DNA from: Chaetoceros tenuissimus
Taxonomy: Eukaryota; Bacillariophyta; Thalassiosirophyceae; Chaetocerotales; Chaetocerotaceae
Length of the DNA stretch: 64,000 nt
Assembly: GCA_021927905.1 (NCBI GenBank)
Contig: BLLK01000022.1
Span: 248,001 to 312,000 of the forward strand
Reading direction: 5' to 3'
Below, in pieces: positions 1 through 11,254 of the stretch; positions within the stretch are counted from its first letter, which is position 1; the number at the start of each line of letters is the position of its first letter. The notes under the pieces are model-generated. The model saw nothing but the letters and a program-made list of their open reading frames with translations. It did not search any database and was not told the origin of the DNA. The position numbers and the translations under genes were made by a program.

Positions 1-1007
1 ACAAACCAAGACAAAACACTTCAAATCATGTTCATACAAATAACGGTCAACGTGTACAATTCCATCAACAAGATTATTCAACTCATAGAGCATCCACCCA
101 TCCAAACTCTGGTTTCAATAACTTTAATGAGCACCAACATAGCTCTCCTCCTCCACCTCATCAACATCATAACGCAGAAAGAGTTCCATATAAACAAGTA
201 AACACACGGCACCAATATGAGCCTAACCACGTCAAGAACGAATCCAAATCATCAAAACATGTCTCGGGAGCTTATTCTTCTGCAAGGCATGTACAGTTTG
301 AAGCATCTACTGCTTCATCAAAAACTGAGCAATTTTCAGCAACTCCTCCCCAGGAATATGTACAAGTAGAGATGCCATCGTCTTACAAGCAACACCACGT
401 GCAACATGAGCAACCTTCGTCTCATTATCAGCAGCACACACAGTTTCAATCTCCATCATCGCATTATCAGCAACAGGGTCAGTACAAGGAACCATTTTCA
501 CATCCTCAGCAACATGTACAATATGAACAACGTCCCTCACATCCTCAGCAACATGTACAATATGAGCAACCTTTGTCACATTCTCAGCAGAATGCACAAT
601 TCGGAACACCTTCATCTCAATTTGAATATGAGCAACAAATGAATTTTCAAACACCTTCGTCCTATCCTCATCAACACACACAGTCCGAGCAACATTCTCA
701 AATGCACACACAGTTTCAATCACCTCCATCTCATTCTCAAATATATGCACAAACTGATGCACCTGCACCAACGAAGCATGTACAATCAAAACCTCCTTCA
801 CCAGAGAGACATGTACAAGTAGAAAATAGTGAGAATGATTATTCATACAGCTCGCAATCAGATACTCATATTCCACAGAGAACAGAAGATGTTCCCGAGA
901 ACAAACCATTTCTTGTTGTAGCAGGCAATGAAGTTAAGCTTGGCCATTTAGTTGAACCTATGGCTTGTTTGACAGGTTTGTTTCTTCTAAACGGGCTCCT
1001 TCTGTAG
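1..1007 (+). CDS. Gln/His/Pro/Ser-rich protein, 5'-truncated by window edge
   Basis: The frame beginning at base 3 is open from the window edge to the stop at 1005-1007, so the gene starts upstream and at least 334 residues are visible. The sequence is low complexity, with degenerate repeats of the form VQYEQPxSHPQQH through about residues 120-270 and many Gln, His, Ser and Pro. No catalytic or membrane segment is seen. The last 30 residues change character (PFLVVAGNEVKLGHLVEP). A different frame at about 1030-1107 reads ADSDFATPPEGYCFYVDKYR before a stop, which looks protein-like, so the true 3' end may be reached through a short intron beginning near 915-935. I do not recognise a family. 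The neighbour at 1213 is convergent. Confidence 0.55.
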   Translation, partial: KPRQNTSNHVHTNNGQRVQFHQQDYSTHRASTHPNSGFNNFNEHQHSSPPPPHQHHNAERVPYKQVNTRHQYEPNHVKNESKSSKHVSGAYSSARHVQFEASTASSKTEQFSATPPQEYVQVEMPSSYKQHHVQHEQPSSHYQQHTQFQSPSSHYQQQGQYKEPFSHPQQHVQYEQRPSHPQQHVQYEQPLSHSQQNAQFGTPSSQFEYEQQMNFQTPSSYPHQHTQSEQHSQMHTQFQSPPSHSQIYAQTDAPAPTKHVQSKPPSPERHVQVENSENDYSYSSQSDTHIPQRTEDVPENKPFLVVAGNEVKLGHLVEPMACLTGLFLLNGLLL

Positions 1008-1212
1008 ATAAGTGAACAAGAAGAGCGCTGATAGTGATTTTGCTACGCCACCAGAAGGCTATTGTTTTTACGTGGACAAATATAGAAATAGAACAATTAT
1101 AACGCTATGAACAATAAGTTTTATCTTAGACAATAAATAAGTAATAGTCTATACCAAATGAAAATGTGATATTCATGCCATTACCATATTATGCAATAAT
1201 ATGATGTTTTTT

Positions 1213-2867
1213 CTAAGCTCCAATATAGCTCATCCCTCTCTGCCTTTTGTGCACATGGTCATGTAGATATTGAATTGGCACTGGATCAGACACTCCCGAA
1301 GCGCAACTAGAAGAAGAGGAAGAAGAGTTGTTAGTTTGTACCATTTCCGAGTCGATCGAAAGCGTTTTCACAAGAGATCTCTTGTTCCCCAGATGAATTA
1401 AATCAAGATTTCCCCTTCCATTCTCGTTGCCATCACCGGGTAAAAGTCTTTTTGATGGATTAGTATCACTCCTTGCAATGTTGTTACCACGAATCATACT
1501 TTCTTCTATCTCATTTAAATCAAAAGAATGTATCGACATTGACAAGCTTCGCATTCGCTGATTAATTTGCTTCTCGATCATGTCCTTCGGAGGAATTTCT
1601 CCCTTGTGAGTATTGGTTTCATTCACATGCTCTAGGTCAGATTGAAAGGAAGGGTTTGTAGCTGGGATTTCAAATTTCTCTGGAAAGTTTTCATCATGTG
1701 AGGTATATTCGTAGTTTTTTTCAAAAGGAAATTCTGTAATTGGATTTCTAGTGACATAAAATCCATGCTTAGCAGTTTGGTCATCAATAGGATTGTGATG
1801 ATTGCATTCTCGATGGGGTACATCGCCTTTGAAATCATCAGTCCCATTATATGCTTTTCCTTTTTCAGAACGCGATATAGATGTCAATCTACTCAAGTCA
1901 AAAATATTCGATGAAATTGATTCAGACTGCATATTGTGAGCTTCATTCCTTTCGTAATCTTCATGACGACGAGTTAAATTGCTTACAACGGCTCGAACGT
2001 TAGAATGCTTTGGAGTCTGTGGAATTGGTTCTACGGCAGAGGCTTTCGCAGAATGTTCGCGAGAAATGTTTCGTGCTCTTTTTTTCTTTATATCAGTAAC
2101 CAAAGACTGAAACATCCCCATCACAAGGCAAAGATTGGCACCAAGAGAGCTCTGTTTTTCTTCGTCAGTAAGTTCGGGGAAAAATATCTTATCATGGCGA
2201 ATCTTGCCATCTAAGAAAGAAGACATGAAATTTAAGGGCTGTGTAGACGCAACATTTTGCAAACTTATGCCACCATTGACCATATCATCAATCTTGGTCC
2301 CTTGAGGTAGTTCTGTGCGGTCTGATTCACTACACCGGTTATTCGAATTGCGGACTTCATAATCGTCCTGAACGTAGTGCATCATTGTCAGATACGCAGC
2401 AACTTCCCCACATGTCATAACTCCACTTTTTGCAGATGGAGAGTTTGTAAACATGCGGAAGTTTTCAATTACATTTTTCTTGGTTGGATTACTCTCTCCT
2501 TGTCTTTTATAGAAATGATTAAAATTGTACATCACAGAGTCATAGTCATTCATAAACTCCTCAATAGACTTGTCTTTATTTCTACGAAATTTTTGAAGGT
2601 GACTCTTCACTCTTTTGTCAATTGCCAATAGAAACAAAAAGTTAGTGCTTGGTTTGAATCAAGGAAATCTTTTGCAAATGTCACTCATTACCTTTCAGAG
2701 GTGATGTAGTCTGCTTTGTAGTGCATCTCATCTATGAGTACTGAGGGCGAGCAAGTTTGTAGCCCTTTACAGAATATGCTTTCTACTAGCGCACGGTGAA
2801 ATTCTGGATCTACTTCACATCCTTCTACATCCCCGTTATTGTCCTTCTTGTTTGATAAATGTTTCAT
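1213..2867 (-). CDS. Myb-like/GARP-type SHLQKF DNA-binding protein (two exons)
   Basis: I read this as complement(join(1213..2611, 2692..2867)), 524 aa. Exon 1 starts at the only in-frame ATG after an upstream stop. It encodes DPEFHRALVESIF...SPSVLIDEM...YITSER and ends at a GTAATG donor. The 80-bp intron ends at an AAAAG acceptor and exon 2 continues VKSHLQKFRRNKDKS. Together, residues about 20-75 form the Myb-related helix-turn-helix of the SHLQKY/F (GARP-like) class, a family of sequence-specific nuclear transcription factors. The tryptophan usual before the first helix is missing. The rest is polar and probably disordered, with a Ser run and a basic RKRQRG-like tail near the end. An annotation starting at exon 2 alone would lose half the DNA-binding domain. 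Its targets are unknown. Confidence 0.75.
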
Positions 2868-3848
2868 ACTTGTAATTCTTGATTGTTCACTTTGTGATAT
2901 TCTTCATGGGAAGTGTCAATGATTCAACGTAGCCGTATCTTTTCTCGAATAATGTTCAAAGCGGATAATGTAAACAACTAAACAGCTGCTTTTGATTACT
3001 TTCCTTGGAGCAGCTGCCGAAGGCGATTGGCCATCAGATACATCTGCATTGACATCTGACGGGTGCAGTGTCACTTGTCACTTCCCTCGCAACCACGGAA
3101 AAAGAAATAGAAAAGAGAAGATTCAGATTTCAGGTAAATGCCGTTATCGAATCTTCTATTTCTAGACTATTGTCAAAATTTGAAATAGATCGGACTACGA
3201 CAAAAGAGCTTTAAACAAACGTACGTATTTGAAACTAGTACACTCTTTTTGCGTCGTCTATCTAACGTCTAAGCACGGAGAGCGATGAGGGGCGTTTAGG
3301 TATACAAATTTGTACAAGAGACCCTCCTTTTCCCTTTCTTTTCTCTATGTATTTGAAAAAATCAATCTAAGAGTAGTGTTTTCTCATTCTCACACTCTGA
3401 TAATTGAGTATAATACTCATTATAAAAGCTTTGTTCCACCATAGACACATCCTTTATTTAATAAGGCAATAAGAAAATAATGCACAGAAATCTTACGAAT
3501 TCATATATATGACAAATATGTAACGAAAGAGGTAGACTTGAATGTTTCTGGTAATTAAATAATATTTAAATTGCCCGAAAGGCTTTAATAATTAAGAAAG
3601 TCTGTAATTGAAGAGTGATATTGGATATGTTTAAAGCTAATTATTTTGTAAAACAAATGACGTACGCGTACGTACAAGCTTAGTATGATAATCTTTTGTA
3701 TGGAACGGCTCATAATCCTTTGTATGAAACGACCCACATTGCACGGCGAGAGCATATCTTCTTTTGTTTTACAACAACCACAACAACTACAACATACAAC
3801 AATATTTTTACTTCTTCCCAATTCACCTATTCTCAGCACAAGCTTACC
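2868..3848. other. Divergent intergenic region
   Basis: This 981-bp region lies between the Myb-like gene (minus) and AIP1 (plus), so it must hold both promoters. It is AT-rich. ACGTACG-type palindromic words occur near 3662-3674. A CAACAACTACAACA-like tract just before the AIP1 start resembles a 5' leader. I see no convincing ORF, RNA gene or repeat. Confidence 0.4.
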
Positions 3849-5983
3849 ATGAGCCTATCAGTAGATGCAAGTAATCCCTGTGTTCCTCCTACATCGAACC
3901 TAACAAGTCAGTGCCCTCCACTGCCGCGCACAATTGAGCGTGGCATTCCTCTCCCTCTTCATGGAAATCCTGGGCGCATCAATAACTCACCTGATTCACC
4001 TCCTCTTCTTCTTTATCCTTCCAAGCATTCAGTTGTTTTACTTAACCTTGCTACTGGAACTTCATTTGTTTACCGTGGTCACACAGCCAATGTTACAGTG
4101 GCACGATTCTCTCCTTCAGGAGCTTATATTGCATCAGCAGACGTGAAAGGCAAGCTTAGAGTTTGGAGTTTTGATAATGAAGAACACTTGTGCAAATTAG
4201 ATATTACTGCACTTTCTGGTCCTATTCGTGATTTGGCTTGGGATTTTGAATCAAAACGCATTGCTGTTGTTGGAGAAGGATCTCCCTCGGATCCAAGTAG
4301 TGTATGCACTAGAGTCATCCAATGGGATACAGGTAAGTTTGCAAAAGATTTCACCTCTTTTGTTCGTCTTGGATCATTGTCATCTAATAATGACGGGTTC
4401 AATAAGGTGTGAAGATTGGAGACTTGGGTCAACACGCTAGGAAAAAAGCTAGTTCAGTCAGTTTTAAGCCAAATCGTCCAATGAGAATTGTCACTGGTGG
4501 TTCTGAAGATTTCAAAGTGATTATGAACAAAGGACCTCCATTTCAGAGAATCGCTCCACAAGAAGAAGACGGCGAAATGGTCCCGATGGAAAATGCGCAC
4601 CAGAAAGGATCTGTACATTGTGTTAGATATAATCATGATGGAAGTATGCTGGCTACTGTTGGAACTGATAAAGCTGTCGTCTTTTATGATGGAAAGACGA
4701 TGAAAATGATTAAAAAGTTGGACAATGTTCATACTGCGAGTATTTATTCTTGTGCCTTCAATCATGACGGAACAAAATTATTAACTTGTGCAGCAGATGG
4801 TACCGCAAAATTGATTGCTTTGAATGGATTCGAAATCACCAATACTTGGGACGTTGCTGACTATTTAAAACAGGGACATGAAATTGGAATCAAAAGAGTG
4901 CCATTGGGCTGTATGCTCATGGGATGTGCTTTCGTCTTGCAAAATGGGGGAAGTGAGGATGTACCAGTCGTCGTCGGCATGAATGGTAACATTTGCACTC
5001 TCTCAGAAGATACTAATAGTGTGATTTCAATCATTACTGGTCATCAGGCACCTATTAGCGACATGACCATAGACCATGATAAAAATATGATGTATACAAC
5101 TGATTCCGATGGAGTCATTGTTCAATGGGATGTCAGTGACTCAACTCTTGTAAAAGCTGTCACAAACATACAACGAGATACAAATACTGAAGAAGGATTT
5201 GATGAGACTGTTATGAACAAAGTGCATCCTGGAGCAATTACTGGAATTACTCATACATCTTCGTCTATTCTGTCTATTGGATGGGATGACAATGTAAGGA
5301 TTTCAACTGATTCATCCATGAAATTGAAGTTCAAACTAAACGCACAGCCAAATGCAATCGCGAAGGGTACAGAACTGGTAGCAATTATGACAGTCAAAGG
5401 ACTTCAAATAATGAAAGACGATGAGTTAGTATCAGAAATATCATTGCCATATGAAGCAACATCCATTTGTGTTGCAAAGAGTGATGATGTCATGTATGTT
5501 GGAGGTAACGATTCTAATACTATCCACATCTACAAAATCAATCAGCACGATTACAGCATCGAAGAGATTCATCAAATCAGCGGAATTCATGCAAAGCCTG
5601 TCTATTCTCTCGCTCTTTCCAACGATGGATCGAAACTTGCTTCTGCTGATGATAAAGACATTTGTGTATGGGATGCTGAAGGTGGAAGCTATGCTCCTAT
5701 TGTCGGAAAAGGAAGATGGTGTTTCCATCGACAAAGGATCAATGCATTAGCCTGGTCAAAAGATGACAGTGTACTAGCTAGTGGTGCCATGGAAGAGTCA
5801 ATTTACTTTTGGAGCGTCAACAAAAAGACTACAAGAGTGCATTATCCACATTCTCATCGTGGAGGGGTAGTTGCCATGGAGTTCCTGAAAAATGCAACGG
5901 GACATATTCTAATTTCAGTCGGAAATGATGCTTGCGTGAATAGATGGGATGTTACTGATGATATAGCAAAGAAATTTGGTTGA
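3849..5983 (+). CDS. AIP1: Actin-interacting protein 1 (WDR1/AIP1), WD40 protein
   Basis: The model is join(3849..4332, 4407..5983), 686 aa, with one 74-bp GTAAGT...AAG intron in phase 1 that reads WDTG|VKIGDLG across the junction. AIP1 is a two-propeller WD40 protein that binds cofilin-coated actin filaments and speeds their disassembly in the cytosol. Diagnostic stretches match the family: GHTANVTVARFSPSGAYIAS, GKLRVWSFDNEEHL, GPIRDLAWDFESKRIAVVGE, FKPNRPMRIVTGG, then EDFKVIMNKGPPF. Repeats with GH...D.....W spacing continue to the C-terminus. The ATG at 3849 follows a good context (ACCATGAG) and directly precedes the conserved N-terminal region. A longer upstream frame from 3696 is not needed. 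Length is a little above the roughly 600 aa of animal and yeast homologues because of a longer N-terminus. Confidence 0.92.
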
Positions 5984-6225
5984 AGATATTATTCAGCAAC
6001 GAGTAATAATTATGTTCCCGAAGAATCTATTATTTCATTATTAGAGTAGACATATTTCATTCATTGCGTAGATAATTGTTGAACAAAAAAATGCAAACGG
6101 ATTTTTGACTCTACTCCTAGTAAGTGTTAGGCAACCAAGCAACACATTGTTAGTACACTTGCTTGTTGAGGTGACTACTGTGGCTGTTTAAAGACAAGGA
6201 AGCATGTTTTTGAAAACTAGCTGGT

Positions 6226-7437
6226 CTATTTTCCATTGACAACGAAAAGTGTATTCTTCTCCAATAGAACTTTGTCATTTATAGTAGTACCCTGTCGGAA
6301 CTTTGTTATCTGGCCCTTTAGTTCTCTACTCTTTCTTTCTGCAACACTTTCCTCTTCTTGAATCATTTCACAATCTAAAATGACTCGATTCATTCTCTCC
6401 AACAAAGTTTCTTCATTTATTCTTTCTTCTATATTAGTATTGCTTCCATTTCGACGCTCTTCATCTTCTAATTTCTTGATGATTGATGCAAGTTTCAAAG
6501 TATTTTCTGCTTCAGCAAGCTCTTTTTCCATCAATATTTTCTGTTGATTCGCTCTCTTTGTCAACTCCTTGAGTTTACTGTAATGAAGAGCTCGTAAATC
6601 TTCCATTCGCGACTTTGTCATTTTATATTTGCTAATTATTGCAGTCTTTCGACTCATCAATTGCTCAAAATAGTCTTTATTCTGCATAGACTTTCTATGT
6701 GAAATACGCTTAATCTTTTTTACTGCCAAATTCAGCTTTTCCAATTTGGATTGAATCTCTAGTAGTTCCATCGACATTTCATCGTTCCGTGATAGTTCAT
6801 GTTGAAGACTTTCATTCTGAAAATCAGTCTTTTCTAAATATTCACTCTTGGCTAGTTCAAATTGTTCGTCCAAATCTTCTATTTTCGCATCCAATACAAA
6901 TCGAAGACTATTGATATCTTCCAGATTTTTGTTTCTAATTTCTTCCAATTCTTGTTGTTGTTCCCTAATTTCAAGTTCCCTCCGCTTCTTTGCAGCCAAT
7001 CGAGCGGTGTCTAATTGAGATTCTATTCCGGATTTATTTTGTTTATGCTTTTCAATCATTTCAGTCCTTTCCTTCTCATAAAGGTTCTTGAGTTCGTCCA
7101 CTTTGGACAGAAAACGGTGTTGAACATGATTCAAGTGTTTGGAATGGGTCTGAATCATTTCATCAATGGTTTGAAGATGCGTTGCAACAGCAACTCGTCG
7201 ATTATCTTCACCATTATCAAATCTTCTCAAGAGGGAATCAATCAGGTCTCGTCCCTTTTGCCATTCTTTGGATTGATTTGATTTGAGCGTCTCGAATTCA
7301 AGGGTGAATTCTTGAAGCTTTTCTTTGGAAAGAATCTTTTCCCATTTCGAGACAAGATCCTTTCGGAATCTTTTGATGAGAGGTCTTTCCTTCTGAAGGT
7401 TTGATTCTAAAGGAGATTCAGGGGGAGAGATTGCCAT
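6226..7437 (-). CDS. DRC2: Dynein regulatory complex subunit 2-like coiled-coil protein (DRC2/CCDC65)
   Basis: This single exon encodes 403 aa and is almost wholly coiled coil. The order of conserved blocks follows DRC2/CCDC65: HLQTIDEMIQTHSKHLNHVQ, then LYEKERTEMIEKHK, then KNKNLEDINSLRFVLDAKIE followed by a FELAKSEYLEKTDFQNE segment, and near the C-terminus KILMEKELAEAENTLKLASI then KKLEDEERR. DRC2 forms the backbone of the nexin-dynein regulatory complex between the outer doublets of motile 9+2 cilia and flagella. The ATG is the first in frame, following a stop-rich leader. Its presence implies that the organism builds a motile axoneme at some stage. Among diatoms this fits centric species with flagellated sperm. 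Another coiled-coil axonemal or structural protein cannot be fully excluded without a profile search. Confidence 0.7.
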   Translation of the reverse strand: MAISPPESPLESNLQKERPLIKRFRKDLVSKWEKILSKEKLQEFTLEFETLKSNQSKEWQKGRDLIDSLLRRFDNGEDNRRVAVATHLQTIDEMIQTHSKHLNHVQHRFLSKVDELKNLYEKERTEMIEKHKQNKSGIESQLDTARLAAKKRRELEIREQQQELEEIRNKNLEDINSLRFVLDAKIEDLDEQFELAKSEYLEKTDFQNESLQHELSRNDEMSMELLEIQSKLEKLNLAVKKIKRISHRKSMQNKDYFEQLMSRKTAIISKYKMTKSRMEDLRALHYSKLKELTKRANQQKILMEKELAEAENTLKLASIIKKLEDEERRNGSNTNIEERINEETLLERMNRVILDCEMIQEEESVAERKSRELKGQITKFRQGTTINDKVLLEKNTLFVVNGK

Positions 7438-7615
7438 TAGTCCTGATTTTGTTGAGGGAGAAAAAGGTCTTGTGAAGAAATGTGGAAAGGAAAAGTGAAT
7501 TTTTTAAAAATATTTCATCATCCACGGGAAATGAAATAGATCAATCTTAACGATCCAAATAAGAAAGGTAGAAATAAAACTCAAAATATAAACAATTGTC
7601 ATGTTTCTATGAAGC

Positions 7616-7631
7616 GGAATTGAAAAATTCC
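7616..7631 (-). promoter_or_regulatory. Histone 3' stem-loop of H3
   Basis: On the H3 sense strand this reads GGAATT-TTTC-AATTCC, a perfect 6-bp stem with a UUUC loop, 102 nt after the stop codon. It is flanked by CACAACA before and GCTTC after. It has the size and loop of the classical histone mRNA hairpin (two basal G-C pairs, 6-bp stem, 4-nt loop) but a different stem sequence. Related hairpins follow all four other histone genes here. Confidence 0.75.
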
Positions 7632-7733
7632 TGTTGTGTTTGTAGAAAGAAGAAAGAGACACATTGCTGCCTCTCTTCCAACTCTCTCTCTTATTTAGTT
7701 CCTAGTCTATGCTAAGCATATACCAAAACCTAT

Positions 7734-8827
<1,094 letters not shown>

Positions 8828-8933
8828 GCATCTCTTTACAGCAACTGTTCTTTTTTCTTTATCTTTGATCTGGACTGTACCAAGTACAATCTAGGGCAAA
8901 GGTTTAGTATAGACAACAAAATATATCACAACA

Positions 8934-8949
8934 GGGAATTCTAATTCCC
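8934..8949 (+). promoter_or_regulatory. Histone 3' stem-loop of H4
   Basis: The hairpin reads GGGAAT-TCTA-ATTCCC, a perfect 6-bp stem with a 4-nt loop, 106 nt after the H4 stop. It is preceded by CACAACA and followed by GCTCT, the same flanks as the H3 and H2A hairpins. Confidence 0.7.
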
Positions 8950-9325
8950 GCTCTATGTCAGAGAACGTTTTTATTTTTGAATTTATATCTTTTTTAATGA
9001 ATTCCATCTATGTCTATTTTAATCTCCTCGTTTGTGAAGGAGGAATCATTAGATCTTGATTTCTTCTTTTTGAATGGAAGAAAGTCTTTTTCCTCATCTA
9101 GATCAATTTTGAACGAAGGGATTCTCTCTTGGAACGCTATCGCTTGTTTGGAATGAAATCCTTTCAGAGGAAAATCTCAACCCTCCTCCTTTCCATTTCA
9201 CCTCATCTTCGACAGAAGGAAAGATCAATCGTGAATTACTGATATGATTCCCTCCCCTGGACCATAAAGAAATTGAATGGAGATTCAGAAAGAAAGAAAA
9301 AATAAGTGTTTTGTTGTCGAAGAGC

Positions 9326-9341
9326 GGAATTTAAAAATTCC
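9326..9341 (-). promoter_or_regulatory. Histone 3' stem-loop of H2A
   Basis: In the H2A sense direction it reads GGAATT-TTTA-AATTCC, a 6-bp stem with a UUUA loop, 115 nt after the stop. It is flanked by CACAACA and GCTCTT. It is nearly identical to the H3 hairpin. Confidence 0.75.
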
Positions 9342-9456
9342 TGTTGTGTGTGTGGTGGAGAAAAAGAGAGGAAAAGACACATTGCTGTCTCTCTCCCAAC
9401 TCTCAATCTATACCTAAATATTAAAGTGATATGACTATCTAAAGTAACTTCACTGC

Positions 9457-9825
9457 TTACTTGGAGCTCTTCTTTGGAAGAAGAACAGCGTGGATGTTTG
9501 GAAGAACTCCTCCAGCAGCAATAGTAACTCCTCCAAGAAGCTTGTTCAACTCCTCATCGTTCTTTACAGCAAGGGTAATGTGTCTTGGCACAATACGGCT
9601 CTTCTTGTTGTCACGAGCAGCGTTTCCTGCAAGCTCAAGGATCTCAGCACAAAGGTACTCAAGAACAGCTGCAAGGTATACTGGAGCTCCTCCTCCGATA
9701 CGAGTTCCGTACTTTCCTTGACGAAGGTAACGTCCGATACGTCCCACTGGGAACTGAAGTCCTGCCTTTGCAGAAGATGAGGTGGATTTCTTCTCTCCAC
9801 GGCCTCCCTTTCCTTTTCCTGACAT
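9457..9825 (-). CDS. H2A: Histone H2A (canonical)
   Basis: This intronless gene encodes 122 aa. It begins [14 protein letters not shown], contains [20 protein letters not shown] and ends LLPKKSSK. There is no C-terminal SQ motif (so not H2A.X) and none of the H2A.Z signature changes, so it is the replication-coupled form. It is divergent from H2B. The 3' UTR shares the block around 9365-9405 with the H3 3' UTR (both contain GACACATTGCTGyCTCTCT on the plus strand), suggesting local duplication or conversion of histone 3' ends. Confidence 0.98.
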   Translation of the reverse strand: MSGKGKGGRGEKKSTSSSAKAGLQFPVGRIGRYLRQGKYGTRIGGGAPVYLAAVLEYLCAEILELAGNAARDNKKSRIVPRHITLAVKNDEELNKLLGGVTIAAGGVLPNIHAVLLPKKSSK

Positions 9826-10128
9826 GATTGATTAGTTGGTGATGATGTTAGAACGACTTTGCGTTTTATTATGAAAGGAAGGGTGTGTTGGAAAGAAGTT
9901 TCAATTTTTTGTTTCGTTTGAAAGTTGGCGCCTCACTCGCGCCGCTTTTGGATGCTCCGTAGAAACTCACGTAGAAGTTTTTTCCATGGCGCGCCGGGGG
10001 TCGACCAAATTATTCACCCCCTCCCTTTTGGCGCCTGTTTGAAACAACATTTGAAACGAACCACTGTTTCTTCTCCATCTCTTGTGCTCACAATCTCAAT
10101 AGATTCAAAACTAACAACTACTTTCAAA
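9826..10128. promoter_or_regulatory. Divergent H2A/H2B promoter
   Basis: This 303-bp region contains GTAGAAACTCACGTAGAAG at about 9959-9977, matching the motif in the H3/H4 and H1 promoters. It also has two E2F-like sites, TTGGCGCC at about 9925-9932 and TTTTGGCGCC at 10026-10035, plus TCGCGCCGC at about 9938. A CACCCCCTCCC box near 10014 mirrors the CACCCCC box between H3 and H4. I infer S-phase co-regulation of the cluster. Confidence 0.6.
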
Positions 10129-10482
10129 ATGGCAAAGACCCCATCCAAGAAGAGTGCTAAGGCACCAAAGAAGGCAGCTACTGGAAAAAAGAGATCCAAG
10201 AAGCGTGTTGAATCCTACTCCTCCTACATCTACAAGGTATTGAAGCAGGTACACCCAGATACTGGAATCTCCAAGAAGGGTATGTCCATCATGAACTCCT
10301 TCATCAACGATATCTTTGAGCGTATCGCTACTGAGGCAGGAAAGCTTGCTACCTACAACAAGAAGGCAACTCTTTCTTCCCGCGAGATCCAGACCGCTGT
10401 TCGTCTTATGCTTCCAGGAGAGCTTGCAAAGCATGCTGTTTCCGAGGGAACCAAGGCAGTAACCAAGTTCTCTTCTGCTTAA
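10129..10482 (+). CDS. H2B: Histone H2B
   Basis: The start is the ATG at 10129 ([20 protein letters not shown]), which follows a typical A-rich leader. The frame is open further upstream, but the H2B family begins here. It encodes 117 aa without introns. The fold segment [20 protein letters not shown] and the C-terminal helix [17 protein letters not shown] match H2B, including the lysine that is ubiquitinated in other eukaryotes (AVTKF). The N-terminal tail is Lys/Ala rich. It shares its promoter with H2A and is followed by a hairpin. Confidence 0.98.
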   Translation: MAKTPSKKSAKAPKKAATGKKRSKKRVESYSSYIYKVLKQVHPDTGISKKGMSIMNSFINDIFERIATEAGKLATYNKKATLSSREIQTAVRLMLPGELAKHAVSEGTKAVTKFSSA

Positions 10483-10561
10483 GTCATGTAGATATATTAT
10501 TTCAAAAATATTATTGTTAGCATCTTGTCATTTAGTTGAGAGGATGCTATCATAATCATCA

Positions 10562-10577
10562 GGATTTTTTCAAATCC
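10562..10577 (+). promoter_or_regulatory. Histone 3' stem-loop of H2B
   Basis: The hairpin reads GGATTT-TTTC-AAATCC, a 6-bp stem with a UUUC loop, 79 nt after the stop. It is preceded by ATCATCA and followed by GCTCAG. Compared with H3, the two stem strands change together while pairing is kept. Confidence 0.72.
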
Positions 10578-11163
10578 GCTCAGTTCAATCAAAGCCGTAG
10601 AATGAATCTTACTATTTTATATCTATCTTCCCAGATTTCAACCTTGAACAAGAGATCGCTTTCATTTATTTTAGAGCTTCGTTGTTTCTCTCGTTTTAGG
10701 ATCCATGGATGGAGAAGGAGGGTCAGGTTTCATGGACCCCACCTAGAGAGCTCTTTCCCTCATCCAGGACCAGGTCCTTTGATAGAGTTTATGAGGACTC
10801 TTCCCTCTCTCTTTCAAAAGGGAAGGATCTCCGAAAATCACCTTTAATTGATTCCTGGTCTGAAAGAGAAGGATCTCCGAAAATCACCTTTTAATTGATT
10901 CCTGGGCGGAAGTCCCTGATCTCCAGGTGGAATGGAAGTGCAAAATGGAACCTAAATCTCTGGAAAAACCTTCTAGAATGGACTATGAAACTAAGTTTTC
11001 AAGACTAAAACATTGGACAGACCTCCAAAAATTTGAACTCCTCTCGGATGGAAGGGCAATAATTGTAAAGTAAAACACTAAGTCCACCAAACACACATGA
11101 TGACTACATAACTCTAGCCTGTCCCTAGTTCGTATAAAATTCTTGATTCTTGTTTGTTAGGGC
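10578..11163. other. Convergent spacer between H2B and H1
   Basis: This region has no credible gene. It contains a short direct repeat (next entry) and AG-rich segments such as GGATCCATGGATGGAGAAGG near 10699. Forward ORFs of 60-100 codons here have biased, repeat-driven composition and are not supported. Confidence 0.4.
10822..10905. repeat. Two-copy direct repeat (46-bp period)
   Basis: The block GAAGGATCTCCGAAAATCAC...ATTGATTCCTGG occurs at 10822-10858 and again at 10868-10905, almost identical. The gap is 9 bp. It looks like a simple local duplication in a non-coding spacer. Confidence 0.8.
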
Positions 11164-11179
11164 GGAGCTAATAAGCTCC
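11164..11179 (-). promoter_or_regulatory. Histone 3' stem-loop of H1
   Basis: In the H1 sense direction it reads GGAGCT-TATT-AGCTCC, a 6-bp stem with a 4-nt loop, 75 nt after the stop. It is followed by GCCC. The stem sequence is the most divergent of the five but the geometry is the same. Confidence 0.65.
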
Positions 11180-11254
11180 AGTTTGTATTTTTGGTGTCCG
11201 TCTTGGAGATGAATAAATCCTTACTTACAAAGAGGCAAGTAGTTGATCAAAAAT

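Larger units (their letters stand above)
8828..9456. other. Convergent spacer between H4 and H2A
   Basis: This 629-bp spacer contains both histone hairpins (8934-8949 for H4, 9326-9341 for H2A). The stretch 9000-9300 is a low-complexity AG/TC-rich segment without a credible ORF or RNA gene. Confidence 0.5.
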
